Of a stretch of DNA of 64,000 bases, positions 58,766 to 64,000 are shown piece after piece. Origin of the DNA: Aurifilum marmelostoma (Eukaryota; Ascomycota; Sordariomycetes; Diaporthales; Cryphonectriaceae). Below the pieces are notes generated by a model. The model was not told the DNA's origin. It made no database searches and saw nothing but the letters and a program-made list of their open reading frames with translations. The stretch spans positions 1,736,001 to 1,800,000 of the forward strand of contig JAMXSV010000023.1 in the NCBI GenBank assembly GCA_027559495.1. The letters are read 5' to 3'. Each line of letters begins with the position of its first letter. Position 1 is the first letter of the stretch. A program made the translations under genes and the position numbers.

Positions 58766-59890
58766 ATGGACTCACCACCAGCAGCAAATACTCGAGCCCG
58801 ATCCAAGATGGCGCCTCAGTCGAACGGCACCGCGGCATCCTCTCCCACCACCACCACCACCACCTCGTCCTCCTCGCAGTCGCGCAACCCGCCCTTCCTG
58901 CCGACCCCGATCGAGTTCCTTCTCCTCCTGGCCTACCCCGTCCTCCTGACCTTCGGCACGCTCTTCTCCCTGCTGTCGCCCACAGTGCGCAACGCCCCGT
59001 ACGACGCCACCCTGCAGGCGCACTCGCAGGACCCGGCCTTCTCCCCCTCGTACTTTGCGCGCAAGAGCAACATCTTCAACGTCTACTTTGTCAAGCGCGG
59101 CTGGGGCTGGGTGTCGCTGGCCTTCTTCGTCTTCCTGCTCACGCACCCGGCGACGGCCACCGCGCAGAGGCGGGCGCGCGCCCTGCTGCGGTGGGGGCTG
59201 GTGACCACGTGGTGGGTGCTGGTCACGCAGTGGTGCTTCGGCCCGGCCATCATCGACAGGAGTTTCCGGTACACGGGCGGCAAGTGCGAGATGGTGGACA
59301 TCAAGATCGACACGGGCGACGCGAGCGGGACAGACATCCTGACGGGCGTGGCGTGCAAGGCCGCGGGCGGGCGGTGGCGCGGCGGCCACGACATCAGCGG
59401 GCACGTGTTCCTGCTCGTTCTGGGGAGCTATTTCCTGGTGCAGGAGGTCGGGTGGGTGATGCTCGACCACTGGCGGCGGGGCTCTGCGGGCCCGGTGTCG
59501 GTGCGGGACGAGCGCAGCGTGGTCATGATCGACGGGGCCGTCAAGAGCGCCACTGTCGAGGCCGAGAGGCTTGCCACGACTGCTCAGCACCGGCTGGCGG
59601 GCGCGTGGGATGCGCTGGGTCTGGGTGGAAAGTTTGCGAGCGCTGTCGTTGTTATGAGCTGGTGGATGCTCCTCATGACGGCCATTTTCTTCCACACGTG
59701 GTTCGAGAAGGTGAGAAGTCCCCTCGGTATTGCTGGTACGACTGCTAGTACTGTAAAAGCATGATCACTGACAACAATCATAATCTAGTTTACGGGTCTT
59801 CTGGTCGCACTGTCTGGACTCTACGCTGTCTATTTTGTGCCGAGATTTGTGCCTCCCTTGCGAGGCATTGTGGGTTTGCCTGGGATATAG
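58766..59890 (+). CDS. FIT-family protein (fat storage-inducing transmembrane, Scs3/Yft2-like)
   Basis: ER membrane protein needed for normal lipid droplet formation; family members act as acyl-CoA diphosphatases. Exons 58766-59710 and 59789-59890 (348 aa); the 78-nt intron has a GTGAGA donor and a CACTGAC branch, and joins FFHTWFEK to FTGLLVALSGLYAVYF. After a Ser/Thr-rich cytosolic N-terminus (about 45 residues) come about six membrane helices. The FIT signature GGHDISGHVFLL supplies His213, and the second conserved His is His310 in the TAIFFHTWFEK segment. Family strings NVYFVKRGWGW and the short C-terminal helix are present. The lumenal loop with two Cys (KCEMV, GVACKA) is typical. Only the first exon is an uninterrupted frame. 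Confidence 0.93.
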
Positions 59891-60243
59891 AACATGACAC
59901 GGAATGGGTGAAGAGAGGGAAGCAGGTGTTGGATGTTTCACAGTGTAGACCTGGAGAGGTAGGGAAGACTTGTATGGATTTATCACCAATCATAATATAT
60001 ATTCATATAATCAAAGTACCTCTTGAGGACCAAGAGAGAGAGAGAGATTCGAGAGTCACCCTGCCCCGCTTACGTCATATCTACTGTTTACATACCCTAC
60101 ATACATACATACATACTATGTACATCCTTGACATGGTCCCTCTTCCATTTCACATGCCAGCTTCCCGACCAAGAATTGCCCTGTCCATGACCGCAAACTG
60201 CTCGTCGCAACGTGCTTGATCTGCAGCGGTCCACCGGAAGAAG
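59891..60243. other. Intergenic
   Basis: Contains a GAGA run at about 60031-60045 and a CATA repeat at about 60099-60115. No gene seen. Confidence 0.5.
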
Positions 60244-61405
60244 ATGTCGCCTGTCAAGGTTCCTGCCAACCTCCCCGACCTCGTGAGGAGTACCTTCAAC
60301 AGGGCCAAGGCCAATGGCGATGTCAACTTCTACCCCACCCAGGTCGCGGTCCTGACGCCCGCCGCCTCGACTCCGGTGTGTTTTTCCTCCCAGGCTGTCA
60401 CCTCTTCAGCTCGTCACCATTCTCCATGATTCCTGCAGTACCTACCAGCTGACCACTCCGTCTCAACTCCAGATCCAACTCCGATTTGCGCCCTCCCTGG
60501 CCAACAAACCAAAACCACCACCATCGTCCTCCTCCTCCTCCAAAGACCACGCAAACAACAAACCATTCAACCCCTTCGAAAACCCGCCCCCAGCACTGGT
60601 CATCACGCCCCTCGAGCCAGACCACATCCTCGTCCTGAACAAGTTCGCCATCGTCCCAGAGCACTTCCTCCTCATCACCCGGGCGTTCAAGCACCAGACA
60701 CACCTCCTCGACGCGGACGACCTGGCGGCCACATATGCCTGCATACGGGCGTACCACGAATCCACCCCCGCAAGCACGACCGCCGGCGAGCAAGACAGCG
60801 TGGAGGACGGCGGTCGGGAGCAGAGAGGCCTGTTTGCGTTCTTCAACTGTGGAGAGCACAGCGGGGCGAGCCAGCCGCACAGACACCTGCAGCTGCTGCC
60901 GGTCGCGAGGATGAGGGAGGGGCTGGCTGGTGCCGCCGGTGAGGAGGGGTGGGATGTCCTTGCGGATAGGGTGGTGGCGGCGGCGGGGGCAGGGCGGAGA
61001 CTGAAGCTGCCGTTCTTGGTCTTTGGGGAGCGCCTGCGCCCGGATATGGAGGGCGGTGACCTGCGGGCTGTGTATCTGCGGCTGTATAGAAAGGCTTGTG
61101 CGGCTGCTGCTGGGAAAGAGCTGGAGGAGGAGGAGGAGGAGGAGGTGTGTGCGTCGTCGGATGGAGTCGAGGCGAGGATTAGCTATAACCTGGCGCTGAC
61201 TAGAGATGCCATGGTGCTCTGTCCCAGGACGGCAGAGGGGTGTGTTGTGCTGGATAGGCGGGGGGAGGAGGTGGGTAAGCTGGCGCTGAACGGGACGCTG
61301 CTGGCCGGAACTGCGCTGGTGAAGTCGCAGGAGGAGTGGGATGCTCTACGCGATGATCCTGCGCAGTTGTGGGAGATCTTGGGTAAGATTGGGATTGAAG
61401 CGTGA
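60244..61405 (+). CDS. Ap4A phosphorylase / ATP adenylyltransferase (Apa1/Apa2-like)
   Basis: Splits diadenosine tetraphosphate with phosphate into ATP and ADP, or acts as ADP-sulfurylase in the reverse family reaction. Exons 60244-60375 and 60473-61405 (354 aa); a 97-nt intron with a GTGTGT donor and GCTGAC branch joins LTPAASTP to IQLRFAPS. The HIT-like catalytic motif HxHxQ is at His179/His181 (GASQPHRHLQLLP), preceded by FFNCGEHSG. Other family strings: HILVLNKFAIVPEHFLLITRAF and ISYNLALTRDAMVLCPR. A run of eight Glu codons (GAG repeat at about 61123-61146) lies in a variable loop. No signal peptide; a cytosolic enzyme. Confidence 0.94.
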
Positions 61406-62706
61406 GGGTGGATGCGTGTGTCTGTGTGTGTGCGTGTGTGTGTGTGTGTTGATTAGACAAGAGAGACTGACAGGAGCAGTCTCGTCACTTTGCATATATC
61501 TGTGGATAGACAGACAGACAGACAGAGGACCAAGCCCAAAGTGGTTGATCTAATGGATCAGTTTTCGTATATTGTATTATTGCCCTCGGCTCAGCTTTTG
61601 TTGATCTGTTTCTGAGCTGTGGAGAGGAATCCTAACGGCATCTTCTCCTCGAGCAAGCCCCTTGCGTTCCTCTTCCTACGTGCAACATATTGGTCAAGAG
61701 CGTGCGTCGTCGCAAGTCTCTCCGTCCGGACCTTGAATGAACGAAATGCTGCCATAGACAGCGAGGTTGTTAGACATGCCGTCTCGGATCCCCCCCCCCC
61801 CAAACCCCTCCTCCTCCGACCAAGCCCCGTGTAAACACCAAAGTTGAGCTTCTTTCCCCTGTGATAGGATTTCCCATGCACAAGGACTCTTCGTGTTTTC
61901 TCTTGCCCGTAGAGTCACTTGACCCTGTGCCCAGAGAAGTAATAACGACCATTTTACTTGACGCAACAAACCATTATCAAAGCAAAAGGAGATGCGGACT
62001 GCTGTGCTGCCGGAATTTCTCCAACACAGAAGAGAGGGAGGGCGATGATATTACTCATCTCTCTCTCTCTCCTCCCTGACAAAAAGCAGTTCGAGGAAGA
62101 GATGCTGACTTGTGACCTGAAGGGGGTTTTCCACAACCGCACAAAGAGATGCTGACTTTTGACCTGTGAAATACAGTAGACGAAAAGCAAAAAAAGGAGT
62201 AAGGATGATTGGTGGGGGGGGGGGGATTCTTGGAGGATAAAGTGCGCCAGCTTTTGATGATTGGCCTGCCAGTCCTTGCTGTTGTTGATTTGGTTTGGGC
62301 TCGGGGGACGGGCGGTGTGGTACTGAGTCCCTGCGAGAGTAATGATGCATAGAGGGATGTGGTGAGATATCTTTGTTTGTGGTGTGGGTGTTGTCTTTCG
62401 TTTTGCCTTCTTCATGACTTGTTCAGGTGTGGCCGTTTTTTGCTTTTTCTTTGAGGGCCAATATAGGCGCTGTCCCGATTGTTCATGTGCCAGTAACTGC
62501 ATGACATGTGTAGGGGATGGAGTGTCTGTCGTATAAGTCTCTGCATGTTCCATATCAAGTCAGTATGAGCGGGTGGGTGGTCGAGGCCAGTTACATGCTT
62601 CAACGACCAGTCTTGTGAGGAGGCATCAAGAGTGACACCTCCTCAGCAGAGGTTGAAGCACATGATAGAGAACAAGCCCAGAGTGATACTCACCTTAAGG
62701 GGTATG
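61406..62706. other. Intergenic between convergent genes
   Basis: A GT dinucleotide run at about 61418-61449, a GACA repeat at about 61509-61525, a C10 run near 61791-61800 and a G11 run near 62215-62225. No gene supported; both flanking genes end here. Confidence 0.5.
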
Positions 62707-64000
62707 TTAATCATCATCATCATCGTCGTCGTCGTCATCACCATCATCACCATAATAGTCAGAATCATCATCATCATCATCATCCCCCCCATCATCGTAT
62801 ACCATCGCCAACCCCGCCGTCTTCTTCTTCTGCATCTGCCGAGTCTGAGGCCCCCTTTTCTGCCCCCACACGCCCGTGTCCTCGGACCCAAACTCCTCAT
62901 AGATCTCCCTGTACTTCTTGGCCACCGTCGCCATCCCGAACGGCTTGCCGGTGCGCTCTTTGATGGACGCGGCCACTCCGCGCCATGACACGGTGCCTTT
63001 CTTGGTCAGGTTGGGCTGGATGGCGTCGAAGAGTGCTTGTAGCTAGGGGGTGTGGGAAAGGTTCATTGTCAGCGATGCGGTGGTGATGGACCCATATTAC
63101 TTGATATGAAAGAGTGGAAGAGAGAAGAAGGGAAGAAGAGGAGATGGAAAGGATCTACGACAGGGGATATACCAAGAGAAGAGCACAAAAGAAGAAGAAG
63201 AAAACACAGGGTGAGCTCCCACTTACATGCTCATCATCCCACGTAGGCCTCCGCTCCCGGTGCTCCTCAGGAAGGCTATAGTGCCGCTTGATCCCCCGCA
63301 GCGTCGACTCGGCCACGTGCCACGCGTCGTACTTGTCCAGGATCTGCCTGTAGCTCAGCCTCTCGACCCCGCACCCGAGGTCCTCGCCCCCGGGCCCCAC
63401 GCCGCGCTCCGCCGTGATGATGCGGGCCACGAGGTGCCGCTCCAGCGGCCACCGGTTGCCCTGCGCCCGGCTGGCCACGCCCATCCGCCCGTGGGGCACA
63501 AAGCCCGACCTGCCGCGGCCCGGGAGCGACCGCCGGAGCCGCCGGAGGCGCGCCACTGCGGTCCTGCGGGCCCGGTCGCAGGGGCTGCTGGTGGGGGGTT
63601 GGTTCATGGGGCGGTTGATGGTGCAGTCGTCGCTGCATCGGCGGTGGCACGGGCGGGCCTGGCTGGGGCGTGAGGACGGGGGCCTGGCTCTGTTGTTCCT
63701 CCTCTGCTGCTGCTGCTGCTGCTGCTGTCCGTGTCGCGGGCCCGAGCCCTGGCTGTCGAACCGCGCCAGAATGGCGTCCAGTCTCTGGACATTAGACTCG
63801 GCTGGACCTTCTCGTCCATTGGCAATCCTGCCCCTTGGTCCGGCGCGGGGGCTCCTCGGGGCCGCGTGAGGGGAACAGGTCGGCAGAGGGTGGCGCTGGG
63901 GCGAAGCAGCAGGGGGAGTCGCAGGCTGGGCGTCGTGGACACCAGCGTCAGAGCCAGAGCCCTCCCCCACATGGCCGCCGCCGCCGTGAGAAGTGGCCGG
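62707..64000 (-). CDS. Myb/SANT-like DNA-binding protein, 5' end beyond the window
   Basis: The transcript runs from the right edge leftwards: exon >64000-63227, intron 63226-63043 (GTAAGT donor, CTAG acceptor), exon 63042-62707; 369 residues visible. The frame stays open to the last base of the window and its in-window start codon candidates are not convincing (the codon at 63970 is GTG), so the gene is partial. The N-terminal half is Pro/Arg/Ser-rich and disordered, with Gln8. Two helical units resemble Myb/SANT-like repeats: WPLERHLVARII...SYRQILDKYDAWHVAESTLRG and TWDDEHLQALFDAI...VSWRGVAASI. They resemble fungal proteins with tandem Myb-like units; DNA binding is inferred. The C-terminus is a highly acidic tail of Asp runs encoded by a TCA/GTC-type triplet repeat. 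Confidence 0.75.

Noticed and set aside
1..64000. CRISPR arrays or bacterial operon features
   Set aside because: None seen; the window is clearly fungal with spliced genes.

Overview
The window comes from a filamentous ascomycete (Pezizomycotina, probably a Sordariomycete). Genes are split by short GT-AG introns (59-153 nt, one of 442 nt), with GTRAGT-type donors and CTRAC-like branch points. Coding regions are GC-rich with C/G-ending codons, intergenic DNA is pyrimidine-rich, and the families are typically fungal (Trk potassium transporter, GH43, GH55, P450, F-box, dynactin p62, FIT/Scs3). Exon boundaries below were placed by hand from splice consensus, reading phase and continuity of conserved motifs. 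They are not backed by transcripts.

Left part (1-17.5 kb): a Trk potassium transporter and a cytosolic-looking sulfatase on +; a five-exon P450, a secreted GH43 enzyme and a broken F-box gene on -; a small multi-pass membrane protein on +; and a large fungal protein of unknown function on -. Middle-left (17.5-27.0 kb): a 9.6 kb island with no intact protein gene. It holds a decayed retrotransposon gag-like region, two tRNA-like genes (one with a damaged T-arm), a hairpin element that looks like a MITE, a short dispersed repeat with C-to-T differences, and telomere-like hexamers.

Middle (27-45 kb): dynactin p62 (+) converges on ribosomal protein eS7 (-), followed by a Baeyer-Villiger-type FAD monooxygenase (-), a gene-poor stretch, and a sulfotransferase-like P-loop protein with a C-terminal membrane anchor (-). 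Next come an EamA transporter, a four-helix membrane protein and an iron-dependent alcohol dehydrogenase (all +), converging on an MDR-type oxidoreductase (-). The 39.6-45.0 kb block might form a small metabolic group, but nothing in the sequence proves it.

Right part (45-64 kb): a small conserved-looking protein, a low-complexity protein with five glycine-zipper repeats and two frame breaks, a long gene-poor stretch, a secreted GH55 beta-1,3-glucanase, a FIT-family lipid-droplet/ER protein, an Ap4A phosphorylase, and the 3' part of a Myb-like protein running off the right edge.

I do not see a clear new biological system. The most useful observations are three +1 frame breaks, each at a G/C run of six (suggesting assembly error rather than mutation), the glycine-zipper repeat protein, and the transposon/tRNA relic island.
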